A DNA stretch of 64,000 nucleotides from Castellaniella denitrificans (GCF_027214045.1 NZ_JAPWHE010000011.1:25486-89485); one strand, 5' to 3'. Shown: positions 29,557 to 42,037, numbered from the stretch's first letter. Numbers and translations are program-made. Notes: generated from the letters alone by a model not told the origin.

Positions 29557-32500
29557 TCATCCAACCATCATCAGGCTGGCGTTTCCGCCGGCGGCGGCGG
29601 TGTTGACGCACACCGAGACCTCGCGGACCAGCATTTCCAGCGGATAGGCCTTGCCAGCGGCCAGTTCGTCGGCGCGACGCGCCAGGATCGGCACGATCGG
29701 TCCTGGACGGCCGACAAGCGCTCGGGACAAGGCCTGCAGATCGTCGCTGTCGCCCTCGTAGAGCACCGCCTGGAAATCGGCCGTGACGGCGGCGTCCGCC
29801 GCCACCCAGCGCACGGCGGCGTCCGCCGCCACCCAGCGCACGGCGGCGCCCGCCGGCCGCGCCGCGTGGAAAGCGCGCGCCTCGGGATGGTCCACCCACA
29901 GCGTATCGTTACCCGTGCGGTGACAGGCTTCCATCTGCGCCTGGGCGCCGGCCACACTGGCGGCATGGCACAGCACCGTGCCGCGTGGCTTCAGGTGATA
30001 CTGGTTGGTCTCGCCGGTGGGACCGGGCAGCGTCAGCGGCCGGGCGCCCTTGCCCACGACACCCTCGACCGGCAGGGAACTGGGGAGGTCGGCCAGCAGG
30101 CGATGCAGATACAGGGGCCCGCCGGCCTTCGGACCGGTACCCGACAGGCCCTCGCCGCCGAAGGGTTGGACACCCACAGTCGCACCGACGATATTGCGGT
30201 TGACGTAGATATTGCCCGCATGAATGCGTTCGGTGACGTGGCGGACGGTCTCGTCCAGACGGGTATGGACGCCGAAGGTCAGGCCATAGCCACGCTCGTT
30301 GATGGCGTCGATCACCGCGTCGAGATCCTGGCGGCGATAGCGCAGCACGTGCAGGACGGGGCCGAAAACTTCACGCTCCAGTTCGGCGATGTCGGAGATT
30401 TCAATCAGGGTCGGCGCGACAAAGGTGCCGAAGCGCGTCTGCTCCGCGTCGAGCGGGTACCGGTCGACCGCATGGCCGGCCGCCCGCATGGCCTGAACGT
30501 GGCGTTCGATCACCGCCTGGGCCTCCGCATCGATCACCGGACCGATGTCGGTCGACAACAGTTCGGGACGCCCCACGCGCAGTTCTTTCATGGCGCCGCG
30601 CAGCATCTCCAGCGTACGGTCGGCGCAGTCTTCCTGCACGCACAATATGCGCAGCGCCGAACAGCGTTGGCCCGCCGAATCGAAGGCCGAACTGAGCACG
30701 TCGTACACGACCTGCTCGGTCAGGGCCGAAGAATCCACGATCAGGGCATTCTGCCCACCGGTTTCGGCGATCAGGGGAACAGGATGGCCGGCCCCGTCCA
30801 GGCGGTCCGCCAGTGTGGCGGCGATCAGCCGCGCAACCTCGGTCGAACCAGTGAACATGACGCCGCGCACCGCCGGGCTGGCGACCAGGGCCGCGCCGAC
30901 GGTCTCGCCCCGGCCCGGCAGCAACTGGACCGCGTCGGCGGAAATACCGGCGCGATGCAGCACCGACACGCCGTAGGCGGCGATCAGCGCGGTCTGCTCG
31001 GCCGGCTTGGCCAGCACGACATTGCCCGCAGCCAGGGCCGCCGCCACCTGGCCGGTGAAGATCGCCAGCGGGAAGTTCCAGGGGCTGATGCACAGCACGG
31101 GTCCGAGGGGCCGGTGGCTGTCGCTGGAGAAGGATTCTTCGATGCGCACCGCGTAATAACGCAGGAAATCGACGGCCTCGCGGACCTCGGCGACGGCGTT
31201 GGGGAAGGACTTGCCCGCTTCGCGCACGATCAGTCCGATGGCCGACTGCATTTCGTCTTCCATCAACTGCGCGGCATGCCGCAGGCACTGCGCCCGCTCC
31301 GCGGCCGGCGTGGCCTGCCAGATCGGCGCCGCGTATTCGGCCCGACGCAAGGCGGCCTGGACATCGTCCGCGTCGGCCTCGACCACCTGGCCGACCACAT
31401 CGCGGCGGTCCGCCGGATTGAGGACGGTCAGGGCGCGCTCGTCACGCCATTCACCGGCAGGCCCGGCGCGCCACATCTGCGTCGCGCTGCCCAGCAGGGC
31501 TGCCGCCAGCGAACCCAGGCGGTGTTCATTGCTGAGATCCAGGCCGGCCGAGTTGGCGCGGTCCTCGTGCGCCCGGTACAGGTCGCGCGGCAGTGGAATG
31601 CGATCGTGCGGCGCACCCAGCGGCTGGACGGCGCGGGCCTTGCGGACCGGGTCGGCCACCAGCGCGTCGATGGGCAGGTCGCGATCGCCGATCTGGTTGA
31701 CGAAGGAGGTGTTGGCGCCATTTTCCAGCAATCGACGCACCAGATACGCCAGCAGGGTCTCGTGCGTGCCGACGGGGGCGTAGACGCGACAAGGCCGGCT
31801 CAGACGGCCCTTGGCGACCGGCCCGACGACTTCTTCGTACAGGGGTTCTCCCATGCCGTGCAGACACTGGAATTCATACTGGCCGGGATAGTAGTTCTCG
31901 CCGGCCATGTGGTAGATCGAGGCCAGCGTCTGGGCGTTGTGCGTGGCGAACTGGGGAAAGACGGCTTCCGGAGCGGACAGCAGCTTGCGCGCACAGGCCA
32001 GGTACGACACGTCGGTATGGATCTTGCGCGTGTAGACCGGGTAGCCTTCCAGGCCGTCGACCTGCGCGCGCTTGATCTCGGAATCCCAATAGGCCCCTTT
32101 GACCAGGCGGACCATCAGGCGATGCTTGCTGCGACGCGCCAGGTCGATCACGAAGTCGATCACGAAAGGCGCGCGCTTCTGGTAGGCCTGGATCACGAAG
32201 CCGATGCCGTTCCAGCCCCTCAGGCGCTCGTCGAAACACAAGGCCTCCAGCAGATCCAGCGACAGTTCCAGGCGGTCTGCCTCTTCCGCGTCGATATTCA
32301 GACCGATGTCGTAACGGCGCGCCAGCGCGGCCAGCTCGACCATGCGCGGCAGCAGTTCGTCCATTACCCGGTCGCGCTGAGCGCGGGAATAGCGCGGATG
32401 CAAGGCCGAGAGCTTGATGGAGATGCCGGGGCCTTCGTAGATCCCACGTCCCTGCGAGGCCTTGCCGATGGCGTGGATGGCCTGCTGATAGGACTGAAAA

Positions 32501-33372
32501 TAGCGTTCGGCGTCCTGCGCCGTCGTGGCGGCCTCGCCCAGCATGTCGTAGGAATAGCGGAAGCCGATGTCCTCGAACTTGCGGCTGTTGGCCAGAGCGG
32601 ATGAAATCGTCTGGCCCGTGACGAACTGCTCGCCCATCAGGCGCATGGCCATGTTCACGCCGCGCCGGATCAGGGGCTCGCCGCCTTTGGCGATGAGGCG
32701 CGTCAAGGCTTGGGACAAGTTCTGTTCGCTGTTGACGCTGACCAGCTTGCCGGTCACCAGCAGCCCCCAGGTGGCGGCGTTGACGAACAGCGAGCGGGAT
32801 TCGCCCACGTGCGCGCGCCAGTCGCCATGGCTGATCTTGTCGCGGATCAGCGCGTCGCGCGTGGCCTGGTCGGGAATGCGCAGCAAGGCCTCGGCCAGAC
32901 ACATCAGGGCGACGCCTTCCTGGCTGGACAGGGAGAATTCCTGGATCAGGCCCTCCACCCCCCCGCCCTTGCGCTTGTCACGCAGGGTCTGGACCAGCCG
33001 GCGGGCCAGCGCTTCGACCTGATCGGGCTGCGACGACTCGGCCAGGTCCACCAGCATGGCCACGCATTCCGGCTCCGGACGACGATAAGCGGCGGTGATG
33101 GCGGCACGCAGCACGGACTGCGGCAGGACTTCCTGTGCGAACTCATGAAACGGCGCCAATGGTTCGGGTTCTACCGGATGTTCCACTGCGGGCTCGCCTT
33201 CCGGACGGCGGTCGATTTCCGCAGGCAACTGACCGCGCTCGATGGCCTCGATGTAGCTCAGCAGGGCCTGCTTGTGCAGCCAGTGCGGCGTGCAACCCAG
33301 TGAATCCGCCAGAGCCCGCAAGCGCTCACGCAGCGCCTCATCGACCTTCACACCCAGGGTTACAGTAGCCAT
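29557..33372 (-). CDS. putA: Trifunctional proline utilisation protein: repressor / proline dehydrogenase / P5C dehydrogenase
   Basis: Oxidises proline to glutamate in two steps and represses its own gene. 1271 residues. Residues 1-47 form a ribbon-helix-helix DNA-binding domain ([20 protein letters not shown]), so this is the autoregulating type. The FAD-binding proline dehydrogenase barrel follows (about 190-500; [43 protein letters not shown]), then the NAD-dependent aldehyde dehydrogenase ([25 protein letters not shown], catalytic Cys about 904 in [10 protein letters not shown]). A C-terminal domain of about 200 residues holds a 9-residue tandem duplication. ATG 33372 is chosen because the RHH domain begins there; the frame is open to 33447. 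Inverted GTTGCA sites lie 69-120 bases upstream. Confidence 0.97.
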   Translation of the reverse strand: MATVTLGVKVDEALRERLRALADSLGCTPHWLHKQALLSYIEAIERGQLPAEIDRRPEGEPAVEHPVEPEPLAPFHEFAQEVLPQSVLRAAITAAYRRPEPECVAMLVDLAESSQPDQVEALARRLVQTLRDKRKGGGVEGLIQEFSLSSQEGVALMCLAEALLRIPDQATRDALIRDKISHGDWRAHVGESRSLFVNAATWGLLVTGKLVSVNSEQNLSQALTRLIAKGGEPLIRRGVNMAMRLMGEQFVTGQTISSALANSRKFEDIGFRYSYDMLGEAATTAQDAERYFQSYQQAIHAIGKASQGRGIYEGPGISIKLSALHPRYSRAQRDRVMDELLPRMVELAALARRYDIGLNIDAEEADRLELSLDLLEALCFDERLRGWNGIGFVIQAYQKRAPFVIDFVIDLARRSKHRLMVRLVKGAYWDSEIKRAQVDGLEGYPVYTRKIHTDVSYLACARKLLSAPEAVFPQFATHNAQTLASIYHMAGENYYPGQYEFQCLHGMGEPLYEEVVGPVAKGRLSRPCRVYAPVGTHETLLAYLVRRLLENGANTSFVNQIGDRDLPIDALVADPVRKARAVQPLGAPHDRIPLPRDLYRAHEDRANSAGLDLSNEHRLGSLAAALLGSATQMWRAGPAGEWRDERALTVLNPADRRDVVGQVVEADADDVQAALRRAEYAAPIWQATPAAERAQCLRHAAQLMEDEMQSAIGLIVREAGKSFPNAVAEVREAVDFLRYYAVRIEESFSSDSHRPLGPVLCISPWNFPLAIFTGQVAAALAAGNVVLAKPAEQTALIAAYGVSVLHRAGISADAVQLLPGRGETVGAALVASPAVRGVMFTGSTEVARLIAATLADRLDGAGHPVPLIAETGGQNALIVDSSALTEQVVYDVLSSAFDSAGQRCSALRILCVQEDCADRTLEMLRGAMKELRVGRPELLSTDIGPVIDAEAQAVIERHVQAMRAAGHAVDRYPLDAEQTRFGTFVAPTLIEISDIAELEREVFGPVLHVLRYRRQDLDAVIDAINERGYGLTFGVHTRLDETVRHVTERIHAGNIYVNRNIVGATVGVQPFGGEGLSGTGPKAGGPLYLHRLLADLPSSLPVEGVVGKGARPLTLPGPTGETNQYHLKPRGTVLCHAASVAGAQAQMEACHRTGNDTLWVDHPEARAFHAARPAGAAVRWVAADAAVRWVAADAAVTADFQAVLYEGDSDDLQALSRALVGRPGPIVPILARRADELAAGKAYPLEMLVREVSVCVNTAAAGGNASLMMVG
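29786..29848. repeat. 27-bp tandem repeat inside the putA C-terminal coding region
   Basis: Two perfect 27-base units (29786-29812, 29813-29839) and a partial third. It encodes a repeated 9-residue unit (AVRWVAADA twice, then AAV), keeping frame. It looks like a recent slippage duplication. Confidence 0.9.
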
Positions 33373-33439
33373 GTTCGAGGTATTCCACGTTGGTAGCGTC
33401 GACTGGGGAAACCAGTCCGGATCAGGCGCCATGCTAGAG

Positions 33440-33492
33440 GGTTGCACCTGAATCCGCCATTATGGTTAACCCGAAAACAGTCAGGTGCAACC
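33440..33492 (-). promoter_or_regulatory. Inverted GTTGCA sites upstream of putA, candidate PutA operator
   Basis: GGTTGCACCTG at 33440-33450 is exactly repeated in inverted orientation at 33482-33492 (CAGGTGCAACC), with 31 bases between. Each arm holds GTTGCA, the core recognised by E. coli PutA (known). The right arm overlaps the pqiC stop codon. The putA start is 33372, so the sites flank the likely promoter. Confidence 0.6.
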
Positions 33493-34119
33493 AAATTCTG
33501 ACACGGTTGTTTTTCCTTGTAAATCTACAGGTTGCCCCAAAGCCACGGCCGAGATCAGCGTCGCCAGGTCATCCAGCGCCCGGCGCTGGGTCTCCACCAG
33601 TGCCGCCACGCCTTCGCCGGCGGGCAGTCGCACCGAGGCCCGGCAGAACCGGGGACGATCGGCGCCCGGCGCACGGTCCGTCCAGTCCGCGTCCAGCGCC
33701 ACGAAACGTCCCCAGACCATGTCGAAGCGGTCGATCCGCACCTCGACACGCCGGGCCGGCAGGGTCGCCGCGCCCGGGAGACGGCGCAAGTCCACGGCGC
33801 CCAGGCGGCGGCCGACATCAAAAGCCAGCGCATCGCGGATCTGATCCACCAACGGCGCCGCCCAGAGCGAATCGTTCAGCACCTGCACCGCGGGATCCCG
33901 TGCGGGATCGCGCACCACCAGCTGGGGCCGTTCGACCTCGGCCGGAATCCCCGCCACCGAAAGCAACAGGCCTGTGCCCACCGCCTGGTTGACGTCTCCG
34001 GACGCCGCCCGGTCCGTCGCGGAAGCGGCGAGACTGTAGTGACGGGGTGGCGGCGCCGCGCAGCCCGCCAGCAGGACCGCGAGACTCAAGCGGCATCCCC
34101 ATGCAAGGATCTTTTTCAT
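33481..34119 (-). CDS. pqiC: PqiC-type ABC-transport auxiliary lipoprotein
   Basis: Outer-membrane-anchored lipoprotein partner of the PqiAB intermembrane lipid-transport system. 212 residues with a lipobox LLAGC (Cys about residue 20) after a short hydrophobic signal. The RHYSLAASA opening and the VEVRIDRFDMVWGRFVALDADW stretch resemble the YmbA/PqiC family (DUF330). It lies 21 bases downstream of pqiB. Its last codons form one arm of the inverted repeat upstream of putA. E. coli PqiC is 187 residues. Confidence 0.88.
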   Translation of the reverse strand: MKKILAWGCRLSLAVLLAGCAAPPPRHYSLAASATDRAASGDVNQAVGTGLLLSVAGIPAEVERPQLVVRDPARDPAVQVLNDSLWAAPLVDQIRDALAFDVGRRLGAVDLRRLPGAATLPARRVEVRIDRFDMVWGRFVALDADWTDRAPGADRPRFCRASVRLPAGEGVAALVETQRRALDDLATLISAVALGQPVDLQGKTTVSEFGCT

Positions 34120-34140
34120 GATGCGGTCCTCATCGGTGTC

Positions 34141-35838
34141 TCAACGCAGCGCATCGGGTGCCCGCCCACGGATCAGCGTGTCGGGACGGGCCTGCAGCGT
34201 ATCGGACAGCAGGCGCAGCGCGCGCGCCGCCCGATCCAGTTCGCCCAGGGTGTCTCGCAGCCCGCCCAGCAGAGGTGCGTCGGGGGCCAGCACCTCGCCG
34301 ATCCGGTCCAGCGAGGCGCTGGCGGAGGTCAGCGCCCGGGTCGCCTGGGGCGCCACCTGAGTGTCCAGTCGCCGCAGCAGGCGGTTCAAGGACTCCAGGG
34401 TGCCGCGCAGGTCGCGGCCGATCGCCTCGATCGGCACCTTGTCCAGCTTGGTGACGATATTGCCGATCTGCCCCTGGAGGCGATCGAAATCCCCCTGTAC
34501 CGTGGGCACCAGGAACCCCTTGGGATTGGAAGAGTCGCCGGGGATGTCAGGCGCCGCATGGGCCTGGCCGGGGAAGAAATCCAGGGCCACATACTGCTGG
34601 CCGGTCAGGAGGCTGGCGGTGCGCAGCTGGGCCCGCAGGCCGCGCTCGATCAGCGGCCGCAGCAAGGCCTCGCCCAGGCGGCCGTCCGACGCATCGGCCA
34701 GATCACGATAGGCTTCGCTGAACCGCATCGGATAGAGCTGGGCCCGAACCCGGGAATAGAAACGGCGACGCGCGCGGTCGAACTCGAGATCGATGTCGAT
34801 CACCTTGCCGATCGACATCCCGCGGAAATCGACGTCCGCCCCGACACGCAGCCCTCGGACCGATTGGTCGAAACGCAGCTCGATCGGCACTGGATCGCCA
34901 TCCGGATCGGCCAGGGCTGCGTCACGCGTACCGAACAGCCGATACACGCTGCCGGCGGCGGCCGGCGCGTTGTCGACGACGCCGTCATAGGAACTGGATT
35001 CGTCCGCCTGGGCGAAGGCGATGCCGCCATTCAGGATCGCCGACAGACCGCTGGTGCGTATCTGGACGCCATCGGGCGACACCGACATGTCCACGCCGCT
35101 GTCGTTCCAGAAGCGCGTGTCCGGCGTCACGTAGCGGTCGTAGGGGGCTTCGACGAAGATATGCAACTTGATCGAGCGGCCATCGGGCGCCATGTCGTAG
35201 CTGACGACGCGGCCAACCTCGATGCGGCGGTAGTGGATGCGAGACCCGACCCGCAATGAGCCGAGCGAATCCGCGTGCAACACGAACCGTGTGCCGACCT
35301 GGCCACTCAGCACCTCCGGCGGATTGACCAGCCCCTTGAAATCGCGGACCGTCGCACCCTTGGATCGCGTCGTGGGCGCATCCACGTTGATGTAGACCCC
35401 GGACAGCAGCGTGTCCAGGCCCGAAACCCCCGCAAGGCTGACCTGAGGGCGGACGATCCAGAACTTGGAATCCTTCTGCGTGATGTATTCCGACCCCTGG
35501 CGCCTGAGCTGCACATCCACCAGCACATGCTGGCGGTCCCCCGCCACGCGTACGTCCGACACATCCCCCACCACCACATCGCGATAGCGCAGCTTGGTCT
35601 GACCGGTCTCGATGCCTGCCGCCGACAGGAAGCTGATCGTGATCACCGGACCGTTGCGGACCCAGACCGACGCCAGCAGGGACAACCCGACCGCCACCGC
35701 CAGCAGCGGCACCAGCCAGACCCAGGACCAGCGCAGCGAACGGCCTGGCCGGATGACGGGCGCCTGGACATCAGCGGCGGGCCGCGAGGCGTCCGCCGGA
35801 TCGTCCGGCTTCTGGGTGGGCTGGTCCTCAGTGTCCAT
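34141..35838 (-). CDS. pqiB: PqiB-type MCE-domain protein, intermembrane lipid transport
   Basis: 565-residue periplasmic tunnel protein anchored by one N-terminal membrane helix (about 38-60, WSWVWLVPLLAVAVGLSLLA). Three MCE domains follow: starts at about ISFLSAAGIETGQTKLRYRD, at RFVLHADSLGSLRVGSRIHY and at LRFDQSVRGLRVGADVDFRG. Then comes a helical C-terminal part with leucine-spaced repeats (about 440-560), which in E. coli PqiB builds the syringe-like needle. The ATG at 35838 overlaps the pqiA stop by 11 bases; the longer frame to 35895 is antiparallel to the pqiA 3' end in another frame. E. coli PqiB has 546 residues. Confidence 0.93.
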   Translation of the reverse strand: MDTEDQPTQKPDDPADASRPAADVQAPVIRPGRSLRWSWVWLVPLLAVAVGLSLLASVWVRNGPVITISFLSAAGIETGQTKLRYRDVVVGDVSDVRVAGDRQHVLVDVQLRRQGSEYITQKDSKFWIVRPQVSLAGVSGLDTLLSGVYINVDAPTTRSKGATVRDFKGLVNPPEVLSGQVGTRFVLHADSLGSLRVGSRIHYRRIEVGRVVSYDMAPDGRSIKLHIFVEAPYDRYVTPDTRFWNDSGVDMSVSPDGVQIRTSGLSAILNGGIAFAQADESSSYDGVVDNAPAAAGSVYRLFGTRDAALADPDGDPVPIELRFDQSVRGLRVGADVDFRGMSIGKVIDIDLEFDRARRRFYSRVRAQLYPMRFSEAYRDLADASDGRLGEALLRPLIERGLRAQLRTASLLTGQQYVALDFFPGQAHAAPDIPGDSSNPKGFLVPTVQGDFDRLQGQIGNIVTKLDKVPIEAIGRDLRGTLESLNRLLRRLDTQVAPQATRALTSASASLDRIGEVLAPDAPLLGGLRDTLGELDRAARALRLLSDTLQARPDTLIRGRAPDALR

Positions 35839-37059
35839 GGGTCTCCTTGACTGGCCGGGCATCCCGCAGGGCATCCCAGCCTCGACGCGGATCATAGCGC
35901 ATGGCCGCCGCCATCGTAAGCACGACCACGGCGCCGAAGTTCAGGGCCGCAGGCCCGACGCTGATCCGGGACAGGCCCGGAAAGTTGGCCATGGCCGCCA
36001 TCAGGACGACCACGAAAACGTCCAGCATGGACCACTGTCCGACGAATTCGACCGCGGCATACAGCCGCGTGCGCTGCCGCTGAATCCTCGCGTCCAGAGG
36101 GCGATCGCGCAGCAACAGAAAAGCCAGGGCCAGCAGCTTGGTCACCGGCACCAGCACACTGGCGACGAAAACGATGATGGCCAGGTCCCAGGAGCCATAG
36201 CGCCAGAGCTCGATCACGCCGCCCAGGATGGTGTGCTCGCTGCGGCTCATCACCGTCCGGACCTCCATGATCGGCAGGACATTGGCCGGAATGTAGAACA
36301 CGGCCGCCGCCAGCAGCAGTGCCCAGACCTGCGTTGCGCTGCCATGACGCGCATGGCCCATCGCCGCCCCGCAGCGCAGGCAAAGGCCGGACACCTGCGC
36401 CGCCTGGACGCAGCCGCAGGCGTCGCACACCCTGCCCCGACCCTGAGCGCCGGACACAGGCACCAGGCCGGCGTCCTCGGCCTGGCGCCACAAGGCGCGC
36501 GCGTCCCATCGCCCCAACCCGGTCAGCAGGAAGCAAAGCGCAAGAAACCCCAGCATTCCGGGTTCCACCTGCAGGCGCGCCAGGCCGGCGATCTTGACGA
36601 CGGACACCAGAATGGCCAGGATCAGCACCGTCGCCATGGACCACGGGGCCAGACGCCCCAGCAGACGCAGCGTCGGCCCCAGGTCGGGCGGCAGACGTCG
36701 CGACGCGATCGCCTGCATCACCCATAGCGTCAACGCAATCTGCAACAGAGGAAGCCAGAACCCGGCCAGCCCTGTCATGATCGAGACGCCGTAATAACCG
36801 CGGTCCCAGCACAGACGCAGCGCCTGCCAATACGTCAGACTGAGCTCCAGGCCCTGGACCGACAGACGGACGATGGGAAACCACTGGGCGATGGCGAACA
36901 CGGCCAGGCAGGTCCAGCCCAGCGCCACCCATTGATCCAGGGAAAGCCAGCCGCGCCGGTATAACACCGCGCCACAGCAGCTGCAATCGGCCCGGCCGCG
37001 CACGCCCGGTTCCAGCCGGACATGCAGCGTGTCGCAATGCGGGCAGGCGATCAGGGGCC

Positions 37060-37063
<4 letters not shown>
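35828..37063 (-). CDS. pqiA: PqiA-type inner-membrane protein
   Basis: 411-residue polytopic membrane protein made of two PqiA repeats, each led by a zinc-ribbon: CPHC...CSCC (residues 8-30) and CDAC...CLRC (about 223-245). About eight membrane helices in total. It partners PqiB in envelope lipid transport. The start codon is TTG at 37063, overlapping the clpA stop as TTGA; no ATG lies between it and the first CxxC, so a TTG start is needed to keep the first ribbon. Low-efficiency initiation coupled to clpA translation is implied. Confidence 0.92.
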
Positions 37064-39378
<2,315 letters not shown>

Positions 39379-39529
39379 GCTTCCTCCATTGCATATCGGA
39401 GCGGATCAAGCAATCCGTTATGCCTATTCTATGACTAAAACAGCCCGCCGTTTGGCGCTCGGGGACTTGGGATCGTCCCTAAGGGCCGCGCGGGCGCAGG
39501 GCAGGACGGGCGGGGAAAAGAGCCGGGCC

Positions 39530-39853
39530 TCAGAAAAACGGCACGGGTTCCATCAGACATTGCAGGGGATGCTGGTCGGCATGGGCCAGGTGCAGCACGG
39601 CGTCGACCCGGGTGGCCGCCACGTCGCGTGTATAAATGCCACAAACGCCCCTGCCCTCGTGGTGGACCTGCAGCATGATGCGTTCGGCTTCCTCGCCATT
39701 TTTGTGGAAAACCCGCCGCAAAACGTGCACGACGAAATCCATCGGCGTGTAGTCGTCGTTCAGCAACACGACCTGATACATCGGCGGCGGCGCGAGGCGC
39801 ACCGGCGCGGTTTCACGCACCAGTTGCTGCTGATTTTGGATATCGGTCGGCAT
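39530..39853 (-). CDS. clpS: ClpS, adaptor of ClpA for N-end-rule substrates
   Basis: 107-residue adaptor. A flexible N-terminal tail (1-25) is followed by the core [25 protein letters not shown] (binding-pocket Asn-Asp), the helix with [24 protein letters not shown] (the pocket His) and [21 protein letters not shown]. It binds N-terminal Leu, Phe, Tyr or Trp of substrates and docks on the ClpA N-domain. First gene of the clpS-clpA-pqiABC-putA minus-strand run, divergent from the cold-shock gene with a 136-base gap. Confidence 0.97.
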   Translation of the reverse strand: MPTDIQNQQQLVRETAPVRLAPPPMYQVVLLNDDYTPMDFVVHVLRRVFHKNGEEAERIMLQVHHEGRGVCGIYTRDVAATRVDAVLHLAHADQHPLQCLMEPVPFF

Positions 39854-39989
39854 GCGGATCAGAACCTAGTGGTTTCCATAGTTGACTGAATGACGCGGAA
39901 TTCAGCATGATCGTCGTGTCCTGCGGAACGTCCAGCGCGGACGGCCGGGGTCCGTTCAAACCCCACACTATAGTCGAGAGGCAGTTTGC

Positions 39990-40229
39990 ATGTCGGAATC
40001 CATCGAAAACACCGGAGAGTCACAAAAGTTGACGGGAACGGTCAAATGGTTCAATGACGCCAAGGGCTTTGGCTTCATTACCCCCGACAATGGGGGTGAA
40101 GACCTTTTTGCACATTTTTCATCCATCCAGATGAACGGCTTCAAGACCCTGAAAGAGGGGCAGAAGGTCGTTTTCGATATCGCGCAGGGTCCGAAAGGCA
40201 AACAAGCCCTGAACATCTCCGCCGCCTGA
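39990..40229 (+). CDS. Cold-shock domain protein (CspA family)
   Basis: 79-residue single cold-shock domain; RNA-binding motifs RNP1 KGFGFITP and RNP2 LFAHFSS are both present. Typical CspA proteins have about 67 residues; this one has 12 extra N-terminal residues ([12 protein letters not shown]). An in-frame TTG at 40029, 12 bases after GGAGAG, would give the ordinary length and is an alternative start. A strong terminator (40267-40294) follows. The divergent gap to clpS may hold a long 5' leader, common for cold-shock mRNAs. Confidence 0.92.
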   Translation: MSESIENTGESQKLTGTVKWFNDAKGFGFITPDNGGEDLFAHFSSIQMNGFKTLKEGQKVVFDIAQGPKGKQALNISAA

Positions 40230-40266
40230 ATGGGGCCCGGATGTTCTTTTCCATTTTAACGCGATG

Positions 40267-40294
40267 CGGGGCCCCGGGCGGGCCCCGTTTTTTT
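40267..40294 (+). terminator. Rho-independent terminator after the cold-shock gene
   Basis: CGGGGCCC (40267-40274) pairs with GGGCCCCG (40280-40287) around a 5-base loop, then seven T. It lies between the csp stop and the preferred start of the DUF192 gene. Confidence 0.85.
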
Positions 40295-40309
40295 GCCTTT
40301 CTCAACAAA

Positions 40310-40726
40310 ATGCTGGCCGCCGCCCTGCTGCTGACCGGCCCGCTGTCCCCACGTCCGGCGACGGCCCGGCCGCCGCTGCCGACCATAACGCTGCATGTCG
40401 GCGGCCACACGATCCGGGTCGAACACGCCGCCACGCCCGAGACGCTGCGCGAAGGGCTGATGCACCGGACCGCGCTGGCGGCCGACACCGGCATGCTGTT
40501 CGAACTGGGCGAACCGGATATCCACTGTTTCTGGATGAAGAACACCCTCATTCCCCTGTCGATCGCCTTCATCGACCGGGACGGGCGTATCGTCGACATC
40601 CAGGACATGCGGCCGCAAAGCCTGGATCCGCATTGCCCCACGGCGCCTATCACTCGCGCCCTGGAAATGAACCTGGGCTGGTTCGCCCGCGCAGGCGTGC
40701 GCACGGGCGCTCATGTCACACGCTGA
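40310..40726 (+). CDS. DUF192 family protein, probably periplasmic
   Basis: 138 residues from ATG 40310. A hydrophobic signal-like stretch (MLAAALLLTGPLSPRPATA) precedes the DUF192 domain, recognised by TLREGLMHRTALAADTGMLFEL, the CFWMKNTLIPLSIAFID core and GRIVDIQDMRP. The function of the family is not established. The frame opens at ATG 40241, but that start would put a rho-independent terminator inside the coding sequence and spoil the signal peptide, so 40310 is preferred. Convergent with the MFS gene. Confidence 0.82.
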   Translation: MLAAALLLTGPLSPRPATARPPLPTITLHVGGHTIRVEHAATPETLREGLMHRTALAADTGMLFELGEPDIHCFWMKNTLIPLSIAFIDRDGRIVDIQDMRPQSLDPHCPTAPITRALEMNLGWFARAGVRTGAHVTR

Positions 40727-40746
40727 AAACGTTTTTCCAGGGCCGC

Positions 40747-41991
40747 TCAGGACGCCGCGTTGCGCGGCTTCGCGGAATCGGCCCGCTTGCCCCGAGCCAT
40801 CGCGGCCAGCGCGGCGAAAGCCAGGACGAGGGGCCCGAAGGACACCCATAGGACCATGTCCCAGCCGTAGGCGGAAAGCAGCCCGCCCGACGAAAACGAG
40901 CCGATCGCCATCAGGCCGAACACGATGAAATCATTGAGCGACTGCACCCGCGTCTTTTCCTCGGGCCGATGGCATTCGAGCACCAGGGCGGACGCACCCA
41001 CGAAGCCGAAGTTCCAGCCCAGGCCCAGCAGAATCAGCGTCGTCCAGAAATGCGGCACGTCCACGCCGCCGAGCCCGATCGCGGCGGACAGTCCGGTCAT
41101 GAGCAGGCCCGCCGCCACCACGCGACCCGCTCCCCAGCGCGCGATCAGGCCGCCCGTGAAGAAACTGGGTCCGTACATGGCGATCACATGCCATTGCAGC
41201 CCCCAGTTGGCCGATTCCTGGGAATGCCCGGACAGGTGCATCGCCAACGGCGCGGCGGTCATCAGAAAATTCATCAGCAGGTAGGACACCGCCCCGCAGA
41301 TCGCCGCAGCGATGAAACGCGGTTGGCGCACGATCCGTCCCAGGGGTCGCCCACCCGCGATTTCTCCCGCCGTCGGCGGGGGCAGTCGCACCCCCAGCAG
41401 AATCAGGGCTGACAGCACCGCCACGACGGCCTGCACCAGGAAAGTGGCCGCGAACCGGTGCGTCGTCCACAGGTCCATCGTGTAGGTGACCAATTGCGGC
41501 CCCACGATACCTGCGACGACACCCCCGGCCATGACGCGCGAAAGCGCGCGGGCGCGCCGCGCGGGCGCGACCCCGTCGGCGGCCGCGAAGCGGAACGACA
41601 GCACCACAGCAGCATAACCGCCGCCGAAGAAGGTCGCCGCGCAGAACAGCCAGAACCACCCCAGGAGGACGGCACACATGGCCAAGAGACCAGCCAGCGC
41701 GCCAGCGCCGGTCCCGGCCAGGAAGGCGGCGCGCCGGCCGTGCCGCCGGGCGAGCGAGCCAGCGGGCAGGATGCAGGCCGCCATCCCCACCACGAAGATC
41801 GAGATGGGCAGAGTCGCCAGCACCGGAGAGGGCGCCAGCCGATCACCGACGATGGCGCCCGTTGCGTAGACCACCACCGCGTTCGCACCGGCCAGCGCCT
41901 GCGCAACGGAAAGTCGCCAGATGTTTTCATTCTGTATGTTTTCGGGCAACAAACCAGAGGCCGCGGAAGCGGCGGATCCGTCATGCGTCAT
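40747..41991 (-). CDS. MFS transporter
   Basis: 414-residue major facilitator superfamily protein with about twelve membrane segments in two halves. The loop between helices 2 and 3 reads GSLARRHGRRAAFLAG, a version of the MFS motif A. The ALVLECHRPEEKTRVQSLNDFIVFG segment near helices 9-11 resembles uncharacterised proteobacterial MFS members often close to sodB or xseA. A Ser/Ala/Gly-rich cytoplasmic N-terminus precedes helix 1. The substrate is unknown. Its 5' end lies just after the sodB terminator, so it has its own promoter in the 20 bases or so upstream or is read through. Confidence 0.88.
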   Translation of the reverse strand: MTHDGSAASAASGLLPENIQNENIWRLSVAQALAGANAVVVYATGAIVGDRLAPSPVLATLPISIFVVGMAACILPAGSLARRHGRRAAFLAGTGAGALAGLLAMCAVLLGWFWLFCAATFFGGGYAAVVLSFRFAAADGVAPARRARALSRVMAGGVVAGIVGPQLVTYTMDLWTTHRFAATFLVQAVVAVLSALILLGVRLPPPTAGEIAGGRPLGRIVRQPRFIAAAICGAVSYLLMNFLMTAAPLAMHLSGHSQESANWGLQWHVIAMYGPSFFTGGLIARWGAGRVVAAGLLMTGLSAAIGLGGVDVPHFWTTLILLGLGWNFGFVGASALVLECHRPEEKTRVQSLNDFIVFGLMAIGSFSSGGLLSAYGWDMVLWVSFGPLVLAFAALAAMARGKRADSAKPRNAAS

Positions 41992-42004
41992 CTTTTTCCG
42001 TATT

Positions 42005-42037
42005 GAAAAACGGCGGACGCATGGCTGCGTCCGCCGT
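42005..42037 (-). terminator. Terminator downstream of sodB
   Basis: Perfect 12-base stem ACGGCGGACGCA (42010-42021) with 42026-42037 and a TGGC loop; on the minus strand it is followed by five T (42010-42006). It ends sodB transcription just before the MFS start. Confidence 0.85.

Noticed and set aside
40241..40309. Longer N-terminus for the DUF192 protein.
   Set aside because: It would place a rho-independent terminator within the coding sequence and interrupt the signal peptide; ATG 40310 fits better.
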